From Leptospiraceae bacterium (GTDB lineage: Bacteria; Spirochaetota; Leptospiria; Leptospirales; Leptospiraceae): a stretch of 64,000 bases of DNA. The stretch's first letter is position 1. The number at the start of each line of letters is the position of its first letter. The position numbers and the translations under genes were made by a program. This document shows positions 53,120 through 62,599 of the stretch, piece after piece. The notes under the pieces were generated by a model, which was given only the letters and a program-made list of their open reading frames with translations, had not been told where the DNA came from and did not search any database. The stretch spans positions 57,501 through 121,500 of the forward strand of contig JADJFV010000032.1 of NCBI GenBank assembly GCA_016708435.1, in the 5' to 3' direction.

Positions 53120-53972
53120 CAGAAAAGGAATTTCCGAATTAGTCAAACTCTCTCTTCCATATACTGGACTATGTATTCTTTATTTTGCGGGAGTTATTTT
53201 TTTAGAAGAAACTTACGGAGATCACATATACAAAATATCAGGACAAATGGGAACTGTATTTGGATTAGCTTTGGCATTTTTTCTAGGCTTTCGAATGAAT
53301 ACAGCCTATGATAGATGGTGGGAAGGCAGAAAAATTCTAGGTGAGTTTGTTAGCACATCAAGAAGTTTCGCTGCAAAAGCGATCACTTACTTTCCGAGCA
53401 AGAAAGGTATTTCGCCTATCGCTATAGATTTAATCAAATTATTACAAGTCTACATTCATCAATTCAAAGATCAAATGCAACACAACTCCAACGTAAGAAA
53501 ATACGCAGAAGAATTGGGAGAACTAGCAAATCGGCTTTCCACTAAATCAAATCCCGCCGTTCATTTGCTTGCAGAAATTAGTCTAGGCATCGAAAAGAAT
53601 TGGAAGAGCAAAAACGAATTGGATAAGAATGATTTAATGCAGCATATAACACGTTTCTACGAAGCGCAGGGGAAAGCAGAGCGTATCCGCAACACTCCTT
53701 TTCTAAAAGTATACAAGGCTTTGACTAATTTAATGGTCTATTCTTATGTAATGCTGATTCCATTATTTATGGGTGATATTGACTTAGGTGGTGAAGTAAG
53801 TCGATGGGAATATCTTTCTATTCCTATCATGAGTTTAATTGGCACTGTGTTTCTGACCGTGAATAAATTAAGTAATCTTTATGCTGAGCCTTTTAGTGAT
53901 CATATCATTTCCTTACCCGTAGACATGGTTACAAAAATCATTGAAACCGATTTAAAAGAAATGATAGAATAA
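53106..53972 (+). CDS. Bestrophin family anion channel
   Basis: The 288-residue protein shows the bestrophin (UPF0187) layout, with LGFRMNTAYDRWWEGRKILG near residue 60 and membrane helices at each end. Bacterial members form pentameric ion channels. Coexpression with the desaturase regulator may link membrane composition to ion flow, but that is inference. Confidence 0.88.
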   Translation: MITTDRKGISELVKLSLPYTGLCILYFAGVIFLEETYGDHIYKISGQMGTVFGLALAFFLGFRMNTAYDRWWEGRKILGEFVSTSRSFAAKAITYFPSKKGISPIAIDLIKLLQVYIHQFKDQMQHNSNVRKYAEELGELANRLSTKSNPAVHLLAEISLGIEKNWKSKNELDKNDLMQHITRFYEAQGKAERIRNTPFLKVYKALTNLMVYSYVMLIPLFMGDIDLGGEVSRWEYLSIPIMSLIGTVFLTVNKLSNLYAEPFSDHIISLPVDMVTKIIETDLKEMIE

Positions 53973-53980
53973 GAAGATTG

Positions 53981-54173
53981 GCCACAGAGGCACAAAGACA
54001 CAGAGAGATTTAAAGAGAGTCTCTATACGGAATATTGTTTGCTTTCGAAATTTAACTTTGTTATTATGCTATCACTACAAACATGAATTTGATTTACTCA
54101 TCCGCTCTTTCTGACGGGATGCACATAAATTAAACTGGCACAACTCCATAATCTTCTCTGTGCCTCTGTGGCA
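53981..54173. repeat. Inverted CCACAGAGGCACAAAG pair
   Basis: GCCACAGAGGCACAAAGACA at 53981 is mirrored by TCTCTGTGCCTCTGTGGC at 54155. The convergent gap between the bestrophin and second desaturase genes contains nothing else recognisable. Related copies lie at 11433-11459 and 46773-46800. Confidence 0.65.
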
Positions 54174-54179
54174 TCTTCC

Positions 54180-55253
54180 TTACTTAATATCACTAAATCG
54201 AACATAACCGCTCTTATCCTCATCCCAGAGATTGCAGTTGCGAATTGTTTGAAAGTAATGCTTCCAAGTAAATTCTTCTTCCTCAATGTCTTCGGAATAC
54301 TTAGACTTGTTTAGATCAGATTGTGCGGCTAATAGCATATAGCTTGGAATTTTAATATTTAGATGATGGGGAATATGGATATCAATGTGAAAATGCAAAG
54401 CAGAAAGAAGGCGAGGCATTTTGTAGTTGGTTGTAGATTTAATCTGTCCCCGGTATTGATTCCATTCTTCTTTCGGATAAAAAGACATCTCCTCTGAGGT
54501 ATGATGTAAAAAAGTATAAAGAGACATCCAGAATTGAAAGAATAAAGCAGGGATAATCCAAAAATGAAATACTGCAAAAAGACTTTCAGTCGCATAATAA
54601 ATACTAGCCGCTATTAAACTCCCGGTGATCGCTAAAACAAAATAAGAAAATTTTACGTTTTCCCTATGCTCTGCTTTAAACTTGGAAGGAAAATAATGAT
54701 ATATCATATTGTGAATGAGAGAGCCAAGAGGAATAAAAAGTCTAGTTACTTTATAAGCCAAAGCATGAGAGGGATATTTTTCTTTCGTTGCCTTGTATTG
54801 ATTCACAGTCATCGGAATCCACGCATTGTCAAAGTATACTGTATTAGCCTCTGCATAGAGTTCATTCGTATGTTGATGGTGTGCTGCATGAGAATACTTC
54901 CAGGCATAAAAGGGATAAAAAGTAGGGATAAATAATATATGCCCCAAGAAGGAATTGAGTTTTTTACTGCCAGTAAAAGATTCATGGGCACAATCATGGC
55001 CTAGAACAAAAAGAGATGTAAATACAAATCCACTAACAAACCAGGCAACAGGAAATAACGCCCAGTTACCCCAAGTCCAAGTCAAATAAGAGAAACATAC
55101 TGCAAATAAAAATTGGATGATTCCTGAAAGCAAAAACAAAGATGCCTTTGTATAATCAGGCTGAAAGCATTCAATCCGAACTGATTTTTTTACTTCACTT
55201 AAGGTTGGCTCTCTTTCCAGCACAGATTCCAGCGGCTCGATAACACGTATCAT
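54180..55253 (-). CDS. Second fatty-acid desaturase (DesA/FAD type)
   Basis: The 357-residue membrane protein has histidine boxes H86/H90 (GHDCAHESF), H122/H125/H126 (HAAHHQHTN) and H288/H292/H295/H296 (HFHIDIHIPHH). This is the delta-12/omega-3 type rather than the form at 49943. Extra histidines around H288 are notable. It is divergent from a second TetR gene and probably controlled by it. Confidence 0.92.
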   Translation of the reverse strand: MIRVIEPLESVLEREPTLSEVKKSVRIECFQPDYTKASLFLLSGIIQFLFAVCFSYLTWTWGNWALFPVAWFVSGFVFTSLFVLGHDCAHESFTGSKKLNSFLGHILFIPTFYPFYAWKYSHAAHHQHTNELYAEANTVYFDNAWIPMTVNQYKATKEKYPSHALAYKVTRLFIPLGSLIHNMIYHYFPSKFKAEHRENVKFSYFVLAITGSLIAASIYYATESLFAVFHFWIIPALFFQFWMSLYTFLHHTSEEMSFYPKEEWNQYRGQIKSTTNYKMPRLLSALHFHIDIHIPHHLNIKIPSYMLLAAQSDLNKSKYSEDIEEEEFTWKHYFQTIRNCNLWDEDKSGYVRFSDIK

Positions 55254-55284
55254 GTAAATCTCCTGACTTGCATTGCTACCACAT

Positions 55285-55331
55285 ATTTAACACTGTTAGT
55301 ATATGTCAATCACTAATGAATAGTGTTAGAT
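55285..55331. promoter_or_regulatory. Paired operator for the second TetR/desaturase
   Basis: ATTTAACACTGTT (55285-55297) and AATAGTGTTAGAT (55319-55331) are inverted 13-base copies (11 of 13 bases match). They lie between the divergent desaturase and TetR starts, as expected for a TetR operator. Confidence 0.6.
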
Positions 55332-55412
55332 ATGAATTCAGAAAAATCTAAACTGAGAATGATTTTACTTGCTCTTATCTTATATGCTTTTTAACGTAAA
55401 AAAAGAAAATTT

Positions 55413-56060
55413 ATGAGAAAGACCAAGACTATTGCTAAAAAACGCCCGCGCAGAGTAAGAAACAGCCTAAATCGAGCGGAGATTTTATCTGCCGCGTTGA
55501 AAATTATTCAAACGGATGGCGTTGAAAGTTTAAGTATGAGAACCATTGCCAAGCATTTAAACTGTAGTGTAGCAAGTCCCTATGCTCACTTTAAGAACCA
55601 AGAAGAAATCATCCAGGCACTTCTCTATAGCGGTGAACAAAAATTAACCGCTGATTTAAACATAGCGAGAGCTTCGACTGAAAATCCATTCGGACAAATC
55701 ACCGCAATCGCTCACACCTACTGGCAATTTTCCGTTGAAAACCAAGGTCTTCATAAATTAATGTTCAGCTCCGGCGGAGGTTTACACAAAAAACTCTTTG
55801 CTGCTCCAAGTAGCTACCGAGTCTTTCTGAAAACGGTTCGGGACGGTTTAAAAAAGGAATCAAGTGAAATGCCGCGCCCTAGATACAATTCTATCGCAAG
55901 AACAATGTGGGCTTGGATGTATGGACTCCTAGTCCTACAGATGACTGAGATTCTAAATAGAGAAAAGTTAAAACAAGATCCGATTGAAGAAGGAATGCTT
56001 GTCTTTAAAACACTTTTCCGCAATGCAATCGACGAAGAGAAATCAAAAAAGAAAAAATAA
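55413..56060 (+). CDS. TetR-family regulator
   Basis: The 215-residue protein has a basic N-terminus, a helix-turn-helix (MRTIAKHLNCSVASPYAHFK) and a WHG-type (TetR_C_13) ligand domain (MWAWMYGLLVLQM). It is divergent from the second desaturase gene and is its probable repressor. Confidence 0.88.
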   Translation: MRKTKTIAKKRPRRVRNSLNRAEILSAALKIIQTDGVESLSMRTIAKHLNCSVASPYAHFKNQEEIIQALLYSGEQKLTADLNIARASTENPFGQITAIAHTYWQFSVENQGLHKLMFSSGGGLHKKLFAAPSSYRVFLKTVRDGLKKESSEMPRPRYNSIARTMWAWMYGLLVLQMTEILNREKLKQDPIEEGMLVFKTLFRNAIDEEKSKKKK

Positions 56061-56118
56061 ATCTATCAGTAAATTTATTGCATGACATCGTAGAAAAAAT
56101 ATGCTTTTTTGATGCTGA

Positions 56119-58386
56119 ATGTTTAAAAATATTTATTTAAAACTAACACTGCGGCTTGAAACGTTTACTCACGTTGTGCCTCTACCATTTGCCATTTATT
56201 TTTCTGTAGTAACTGGCTCTGGTTCTTATCTTTCTAAAGATGAGATGGTAGTTGTTGCCATGGCAGGCTCGATCAATGCAACCGCCCTTATCATAATGGG
56301 TTGTGTTTGGAGATGGTTTTATTTAAAGAAACTTCTTCGAGAAATTAAATCTATGTATACCGATACTTCCATTTCGGAAGAGCAAAAAGTGCAACTCAAA
56401 TTGAAGCTTTTAAAATATCCGTTTCTCGAAGCGCGGATAATCGTTCTTCGCTGGTTAGCAGGAATCATTGGCTCTCATCTATTTGTATTTCTAGTAGCAG
56501 GTCCTAGACCGGGACTTCATCTAACTGCGCCCTTTCTATTTTTTATGATTACTCCTATTTCTTATGTAGCCTATTATTTTATCAGTGAGAACATAATACA
56601 TATTATCTTCAAGTTAAGAAAAGTAAAACAAATCGAAATTGGAATAGAGCAAATTCCACAATTCAACTCTTTTCAAAGAATTATTCTTTCGATGGTGGCT
56701 ATTACGATTATGCCAATCATTGTGCTCGGCTACATGCTTTACGGACTCAAGACCGGACTTGTAAAATTAGAAGATCCAGGTCTACACTTAACAATTATGA
56801 GTTTATTATTTCCTGTTCCTGTTATTATCGTTGGCTACGTTGTAGCAAAAACATTTCGAAACGGGATCATGGGAATTAACGATCACTTGAATCAACTGGG
56901 CAAAGGAAATTTCTCTATCGTAAGTATGCCTATGTCGTCTGACGACTTTGGATTACAGGCATACAACCTAAATGAAATTATCAAACAACTAAACTCACTC
57001 TACCGTGAAATTTCTGATCTAAATGTAAACCTAGAATACAAAGTGGAACTTCGCACCGAGCAGTTAAATTCTTCTCTTCAAAAAGTAGAAACACTAAAAG
57101 TCCAGCAAGATGGAGACTATTATTTAACAAGTCTATTGCTTCGACCACTCGGACGAAATTTAGCAATGAGTAAAAACTTTGATTTCTCTTTTTTCGTGAA
57201 ACAGAAAAAGACATTTGAGTTTAGAAACAGAGAAAATGAAATCGGTGGGGATATCTGTGTTACCCACACAATCCAATTACAAGGCGAAACATTTCATGTA
57301 GTTTTAAATGGAGATGCAATGGGCAAGTCGATTCAGGGAGCTGGTGGTTCCTTAATATTAGGCTCTGTGTTTCAATCTATCATCGAAAGAACGTTGTTAT
57401 CCCCTAGCCTCTCCGAGCAGTCTCCTGAAATTTGGCTCAAGAACGCATTCATCGAAATGCACAAAATCTTCGAAAGTTTCGATGGCTCAATGCTAGTATC
57501 TATTGTAATTGGGCTCATAGATGACTCCAATGGATTCATCTATTATATAAATGCAGAGCATCCACCTAGCATTCTGTATCGAGATGGAAAGGCTCAATAT
57601 ATCGAGGAAGAATCTTTCTTTCGAAAACTAGGAACTCTTCAAATCAATACAGGTATTTTTATTCAAACCTTTCAAATGTTACAAGGGGATACGCTTCTAA
57701 TTGGCTCCGATGGAAGAGATGATATTAGAATGATGGATGAGGCAAGCATTGCAAACATTAACTCCAACCCTAAACGAATCTTGCAAATTGTAGAAGGGGA
57801 AAACTGTGATTTACCGCAAATCTATAAGACTCTTCAAACTTACGGAGAGATTACAGATGATTTATCTTTTCTAAAAATTTATTTCCACAAAAAAGATTCA
57901 AAGTCAAAAGAAATTCATCCTGATCTGATTCCAATTCTAGACAAAGTAGACAAACACTTGCAAGAAAAAGAACAGGAAGAAGCAATAAATTTTCTTATTT
58001 CCCAAACAAATGAATATCCAGATGACCATGAGTTATTAAAACAATTATCCATTCTATTTGCAAGAATCGACAAATATAAATTAGCCGTAGAGAAGGGACT
58101 CAGATATATCGAATTCGCTCCATCTGATACAGTCTTTTTCTATCGACTAGCCAGTTATTGTAAAATGGCAAATGACTTTTCCACTGGAATCGAAATTGCC
58201 GAGCGCCTTCGCTTACGAGAACCACAAAATCTAAACAACTTACTTAACTTAGTAGATTTATATTCTTTAAGTCAAAATCACAAGCGCGCAGAAGAACTAT
58301 TACAATATTATCTAAAACTAGACCCATCAAATCCAACAGCTTTAGACTTAAGGGATGCAATTAAAAAAGAAAATCGTAGTAAATAG
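56119..58386 (+). CDS. Membrane HAMP-SpoIIE phosphatase with TPR tail
   Basis: The 755-residue protein has several membrane helices (about 20-255), a HAMP-like segment and coiled coil (about 255-335), and a PP2C/SpoIIE phosphatase domain (about 345-595; IGGDICVTHT, NGDAMGKSIQGAGGS, INAEHPPSILYRDG, IGSDGRDDIR). TPR-like repeats follow (about 605-750). Such proteins often dephosphorylate anti-anti-sigma factors. Neither an anti-sigma factor nor an antagonist gene lies in the window. Confidence 0.9.
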   Translation: MFKNIYLKLTLRLETFTHVVPLPFAIYFSVVTGSGSYLSKDEMVVVAMAGSINATALIIMGCVWRWFYLKKLLREIKSMYTDTSISEEQKVQLKLKLLKYPFLEARIIVLRWLAGIIGSHLFVFLVAGPRPGLHLTAPFLFFMITPISYVAYYFISENIIHIIFKLRKVKQIEIGIEQIPQFNSFQRIILSMVAITIMPIIVLGYMLYGLKTGLVKLEDPGLHLTIMSLLFPVPVIIVGYVVAKTFRNGIMGINDHLNQLGKGNFSIVSMPMSSDDFGLQAYNLNEIIKQLNSLYREISDLNVNLEYKVELRTEQLNSSLQKVETLKVQQDGDYYLTSLLLRPLGRNLAMSKNFDFSFFVKQKKTFEFRNRENEIGGDICVTHTIQLQGETFHVVLNGDAMGKSIQGAGGSLILGSVFQSIIERTLLSPSLSEQSPEIWLKNAFIEMHKIFESFDGSMLVSIVIGLIDDSNGFIYYINAEHPPSILYRDGKAQYIEEESFFRKLGTLQINTGIFIQTFQMLQGDTLLIGSDGRDDIRMMDEASIANINSNPKRILQIVEGENCDLPQIYKTLQTYGEITDDLSFLKIYFHKKDSKSKEIHPDLIPILDKVDKHLQEKEQEEAINFLISQTNEYPDDHELLKQLSILFARIDKYKLAVEKGLRYIEFAPSDTVFFYRLASYCKMANDFSTGIEIAERLRLREPQNLNNLLNLVDLYSLSQNHKRAEELLQYYLKLDPSNPTALDLRDAIKKENRSK

Positions 58387-58389
58387 TCG

Positions 58390-59103
58390 TTATTCGCTAA
58401 ATAGAATTAACGCTTGGTAACATAATACTAAAAATAAAACTATCGTGCTTCGTCTAACGGTTGATTCACTGAAACCACCTCTCGTTCTTTTCTCAGAAAA
58501 TTGCACCAAGAAGAAAATGGAATTCACAGTAAGCATAAGAAAGAAAAACCGAATATCAAAGTATTTTAAATAAAAAAGAACAAAGCAAATAACTGCGGGC
58601 AAAAAGAAGGCAATTGCTTTTCCAATCTGCAATTTCCAATCGAAAACAAAGGATTCTACTTTTAAATTTGTGAATTTCTCAATCTCTATTTGAAATTCTT
58701 CTGGCTCAAGCAAATTCAGAATAGCCTCAGATGCTTCCCCTTCATAGATTAGAAAACGATCAAATCCGCGAAATCTATCTCTTTCGATTTTCTTTACCCG
58801 CTTTAGATTTATGGAAGTGCATTTACCGGTTCCAGTATACCATTGGAGTATATGGTTGTTAATCTCTAAGTAATTATTCTTAAGAATAGAAAGCTGGCGA
58901 TTGAAATTTTGATTCAGAAATAAACCAATCGCAATAATTACAATAGAACAAATAGCAAGATAATTTAGAACACTTTCTTTGGGAGCATTCCACACTGTCC
59001 AGGAAAGCAAGATTAGATTGATCAAGAAAATAGAAATCGATCTAAGGATTAGTCTTTTCTTGTAAAGCTGTAAGTTGATCGGAAAGATTCTGAGGTTACT
59101 CAA
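58390..59103 (-). CDS. Hypothetical membrane protein
   Basis: The 237-residue protein has two helices near the N-terminus and three near the C-terminus, around a soluble, PH-like stretch (about 75-155). It ends the run that starts with MgtC and is three bases after the next gene. No family was recognised. Confidence 0.8.
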   Translation of the reverse strand: MSNLRIFPINLQLYKKRLILRSISIFLINLILLSWTVWNAPKESVLNYLAICSIVIIAIGLFLNQNFNRQLSILKNNYLEINNHILQWYTGTGKCTSINLKRVKKIERDRFRGFDRFLIYEGEASEAILNLLEPEEFQIEIEKFTNLKVESFVFDWKLQIGKAIAFFLPAVICFVLFYLKYFDIRFFFLMLTVNSIFFLVQFSEKRTRGGFSESTVRRSTIVLFLVLCYQALILFSE

Positions 59104-59105
59104 GA

Positions 59106-59882
59106 TTAGTTTCGCTTTTTTACTTCCGTAAGTTTATACTCAAGACCTGCAAAGTCTTTAGATACGCCATTGAGTTTAAATTCTATCGTCTCTACAGTAG
59201 AAAAATTTTCGAAGATGGTTTTCTCTAAAGCTCTGAGTGCAGTGTTTAATACTTTCACACGGGCAGCTTGCAATTCTTCCAATCTTTTCTTTTCGATAGA
59301 TTCTTCTTCTAGATTTTTCTTGCCGTCTGGATTCTCTTCTGTTACTTCTAATTTGATTTTAATAGAAGACAATTCTTTTTGAATACTTGCTTCATTCAAA
59401 TCAAGGATGAGTTTTTTATCTGAGTCTAATAGCCATACTGCGATAATCGGACTTCTTAAATCCGGAAGCTTCTTAGGAAAAACATTTTCCTCTGTAGTCT
59501 CGATTATATCATCATAGGGAGGCTGACTCAATTCTCCTATTATGATATTTAGATTCTTTCGTATATCGTTATCCGCAAGCAATATCTTTCGCTTTGACTT
59601 AAGCAAATTAGTCTTACCATCGGAGACGTAGAGGGTAACATTCGTTCGCCTATCCACACTAGGGAGATCGTAAAAGTTAAATGGAACCAAAAGGCTAAAA
59701 GGATTTTTCCCGACTAGAATGAATACAATGAAGAATAAAATCGCAAGAGAAGAAGCTAGAAATAAAAAACGAAATTGATTGTTCTTGGTTTCACCGGTAG
59801 CTTCTAAGAATATCTTAGAAAATAGATTTTTTAAAAATCCAATGCTTGTATTGAAGCCAGATTTAATTTTTTGCCATAACAT
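59106..59882 (-). CDS. Membrane-anchored protein, possibly GerMN-like
   Basis: The 258-residue protein has a membrane helix at about 38-58 and an external domain (about 75-250) with a helical insert rich in charge (NLEEESIEKKRLEELQAARV). Its beta-rich first half (VTLYVSDGKTNLL) is reminiscent of GerMN domains, but I am not sure. It overlaps the amidase gene by 20 bases and may work with it in cell-wall remodelling. Confidence 0.75.
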   Translation of the reverse strand: MLWQKIKSGFNTSIGFLKNLFSKIFLEATGETKNNQFRFLFLASSLAILFFIVFILVGKNPFSLLVPFNFYDLPSVDRRTNVTLYVSDGKTNLLKSKRKILLADNDIRKNLNIIIGELSQPPYDDIIETTEENVFPKKLPDLRSPIIAVWLLDSDKKLILDLNEASIQKELSSIKIKLEVTEENPDGKKNLEEESIEKKRLEELQAARVKVLNTALRALEKTIFENFSTVETIEFKLNGVSKDFAGLEYKLTEVKKRN

Positions 59883-60972
59883 AGTTTTTAATTCCTTCTG
59901 CGATTCCCTCTGCCAATTTTAATTGAACAGTTTTTTCTTCGAGCATTTTTACATCTTGTGGATGACTGATAAACCCAAGTTCAATCAACACAGCTGGCAT
60001 CATACTTCCCCGTAAAACCTGGTAGTTATTTTTTTTCACGCCTCTACTTGCAATTTTAGAATCGAGTGACTCTTTGAGCTTTGTATCAATTGCTTTCGCT
60101 AAGAGAATGCTCCTGCGCTGAATCACAGAGGAAAGCATTCCACTTTGAATGTATTGCACTTTCGGGTCTCGCCTTGCATCGATTAATTGATTTGTAAGAA
60201 TCGATGTCTCGCGAGTAGTCTCAATCGGACCACTTTGCGCTAGATAGTATACTTCATAACCATGAGGACTCTTTTCGGGAGTCGGAGTAGAATTGCAGTG
60301 GAGGCTAATGAATATTGTATCCCTACTCGTTCGTAATTTTTTATTTGCAATCTTAGCTCTATCTTCTAAAGGCACATAGACATCTTTCTTTCGAGTGAAC
60401 TTAATTTTTAGATTTGGAAATTTCTTCTTGATGTATCTCTTCACCATTTTGGCAATTTTAAGAGTATAATTCTTTTCGTATTCGCCATTAACCGCTGTTG
60501 CTCCCGGATCTTTTCCCCCATGTCCTGCATCAATGATTAAATGACGAAGTCCAATCTCTTCTGGTTGAACAATCACTTTTTGATATAAATTTAAAGTCAA
60601 AGTATCATCTGTAAATTTATAAGAAACCTCTGTGTCAATTAGATAAATGAAGATTGCCTCAACCATTTCCCTTGGTAAATATAAATCCCGTCCAATGTAG
60701 AGGATAGGCTTTGTTAGACTCTCGATATTATTTCTATGAATGTAGTAAGCTGAATCTACTCGAAACTTAAATTCATTGCTTTTCTTAAAACGAATCTCAC
60801 CGACTAAAATCACTTTGTCTAGTTTGAATTGCAAACCCGGTAGTCTTTTTTTTAATTCTTCGAATTTAACATACCCTCTTTCTAAAGAAATCGTATCCGC
60901 TTTTAAAGATACGATTCCAAAGAAAAAAAGTAGGAAGATTATCGACGAAAGAGTGATTTTATTCTTTTCCAA
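59863..60972 (-). CDS. N-acetylmuramoyl-L-alanine amidase (AMI-3)
   Basis: The 369-residue exported protein has a signal peptide, an N-terminal domain (about 30-130), and an amidase_3 domain. Zinc ligands and catalytic residues are H151 (IIDAGHGGKDPGA), the glutamate in EYEKN, H225 (ISLHCN) and E331 (LIELGF). It cleaves the bond between N-acetylmuramic acid and the peptide stem, for cell separation. It overlaps the helicase gene by 34 bases and the following gene by 20 bases. Confidence 0.93.
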   Translation of the reverse strand: MEKNKITLSSIIFLLFFFGIVSLKADTISLERGYVKFEELKKRLPGLQFKLDKVILVGEIRFKKSNEFKFRVDSAYYIHRNNIESLTKPILYIGRDLYLPREMVEAIFIYLIDTEVSYKFTDDTLTLNLYQKVIVQPEEIGLRHLIIDAGHGGKDPGATAVNGEYEKNYTLKIAKMVKRYIKKKFPNLKIKFTRKKDVYVPLEDRAKIANKKLRTSRDTIFISLHCNSTPTPEKSPHGYEVYYLAQSGPIETTRETSILTNQLIDARRDPKVQYIQSGMLSSVIQRRSILLAKAIDTKLKESLDSKIASRGVKKNNYQVLRGSMMPAVLIELGFISHPQDVKMLEEKTVQLKLAEGIAEGIKNYVMAKN

Positions 60973-62597
60973 ATTGATACCGGTTTCTTCACGTTGTTGT
61001 GATTTGCTTCATTGATATCAAATAGATTTCGTTTCGATTTATCATAAGTTTGTGTTTTAGGCTCATACGGTTTATTTGGTTTTACTTTAGAAACTTTATC
61101 TTTATGGTGCGCATGAGTTTCCTTTTTAGAAGGATGCACTTGCGCTGGTTTTAATTTTTCGGATCCTAATACAGAATCGGCTTTTTGTAAATAAAGCTTT
61201 GCTTCTTCTAGTGGATTTATAGGTTCTTTTTTGAAATTTCCTTGCTTACCTTTATTAAACTTATCTTTCTTGAATTTATCCTCTCTACCTTTGTCATTTC
61301 TCGCCTCTCTTGGCTCTCTAGCTTTTTCATCTTTGAACCTATCATCCTTACGCTTAGGAGGAAAATTCCCTTTGCCTTTGTTATTAGAATTGCGATTCGG
61401 TTTATTTTGATTAGACGCTGTGCCTTCTCGTAATTTTTCCCCGATGAATGGAGTAAACTCTCCTTCTGGAAATTTCAAGAATTCTTCTTCTACTTGAATG
61501 GTGCTCAACTTATCTCCTAAAAATTTTTCTATTTTTTCTAACTCTGCATAATCTCTTTCGGAACAAAAGCTAACAGACCTTCCTTTTTTTCCTGCCCGCG
61601 CAGTTCTTCCGATTCGGTGAACATAGTTTTCTGTGTCCATCGGCAAATCGTAGTTATACACAACCTTGATATTATCTACGTCAATTCCACGAGAAGCAAC
61701 GTCAGTCGCAACCATGTATTTATATTTTCCGAACTTAAAGTCTTTTAAGAGTCGGACTCTTTTCTTTTGGTCTAGAAGAGAAGAAATTCCAGTAGCAGGA
61801 ATTCCAAATCTAGAAAGCCGACTGACTATTTCGGGAACCATTACTTTCAAGTTTGTAAAAATAATTCCAAGTCCTTCTTCTGAGTCTTTTAAAATCAAGT
61901 TCACAAGGTAGGGAAGCTTTTCATCTCTACCTAAATGAATTAGCTTTTGATCGATATTATCAGTGACAACCTTGTCGGATTCAATCGAAACTTCTACGGC
62001 ATCTTTTAAGTATTCAGATGCAAGACGAATCACATAATAAGACAAAGTAGCAGAAAACAACATTACCTGTTTCGTGTCAGGACATTTTTTCATGACATAG
62101 CGGATATCTTTGATAAACCCCATGTCAAACATTCTATCTGCTTCATCCAAAACAAAGAAGCTGATATTGGAAAGAGAAAGTTTACCGGACTTGATATGGT
62201 CAATCAAACGACCGGGTGTTGCAACGATGATTTCAGTTTTATCTTCAATGTCCTGCAATTGTTCTTTATAATCAGTGCCGCCGATAAAGCTTGCTACTTT
62301 TTTGTCTGAGTATTTTAAGAGTCTCTTTGCTTCTTCGCAGATTTGCATTACAAGCTCGCGGGTAGGAGCAAGAATCAAAGCAACAGGACCGACCGGATTT
62401 TCGTTTAGGATTTTATTTACAATAGGAATTAAGAAAGCTAATGTCTTTCCGGTTCCTGTTTGCGCAAGTCCTGTAATATCTCTTCCTTCTAATCCGAATG
62501 GAATGGATTTTTCTTGAATTGGGGTTAATTCTACGTAGCCGATCTCTTGGAAGACTCGTAGCATACTTTCGTGGATGTTTAATTCATCAAATTTCAT
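60939..62597 (-). CDS. DEAD-box RNA helicase
   Basis: The 552-residue protein has a Q-motif, motif I AQTGTGKT (45-52), PTREL, DEAD (151-154), SAT (182-184), and HRIGRTARAGKKG. A basic, Arg/Lys/Asn-rich tail of about 150 residues probably binds RNA. It resembles the RhlE/CsdA group and would act in ribosome assembly or RNA turnover, probably in the cold. The start is ATG 62597, two bases from the end of the methyltransferase gene. Confidence 0.95.
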   Translation of the reverse strand: MKFDELNIHESMLRVFQEIGYVELTPIQEKSIPFGLEGRDITGLAQTGTGKTLAFLIPIVNKILNENPVGPVALILAPTRELVMQICEEAKRLLKYSDKKVASFIGGTDYKEQLQDIEDKTEIIVATPGRLIDHIKSGKLSLSNISFFVLDEADRMFDMGFIKDIRYVMKKCPDTKQVMLFSATLSYYVIRLASEYLKDAVEVSIESDKVVTDNIDQKLIHLGRDEKLPYLVNLILKDSEEGLGIIFTNLKVMVPEIVSRLSRFGIPATGISSLLDQKKRVRLLKDFKFGKYKYMVATDVASRGIDVDNIKVVYNYDLPMDTENYVHRIGRTARAGKKGRSVSFCSERDYAELEKIEKFLGDKLSTIQVEEEFLKFPEGEFTPFIGEKLREGTASNQNKPNRNSNNKGKGNFPPKRKDDRFKDEKAREPREARNDKGREDKFKKDKFNKGKQGNFKKEPINPLEEAKLYLQKADSVLGSEKLKPAQVHPSKKETHAHHKDKVSKVKPNKPYEPKTQTYDKSKRNLFDINEANHNNVKKPVSIWKRIKSLFRR

Positions 62598-62599
62598 AG

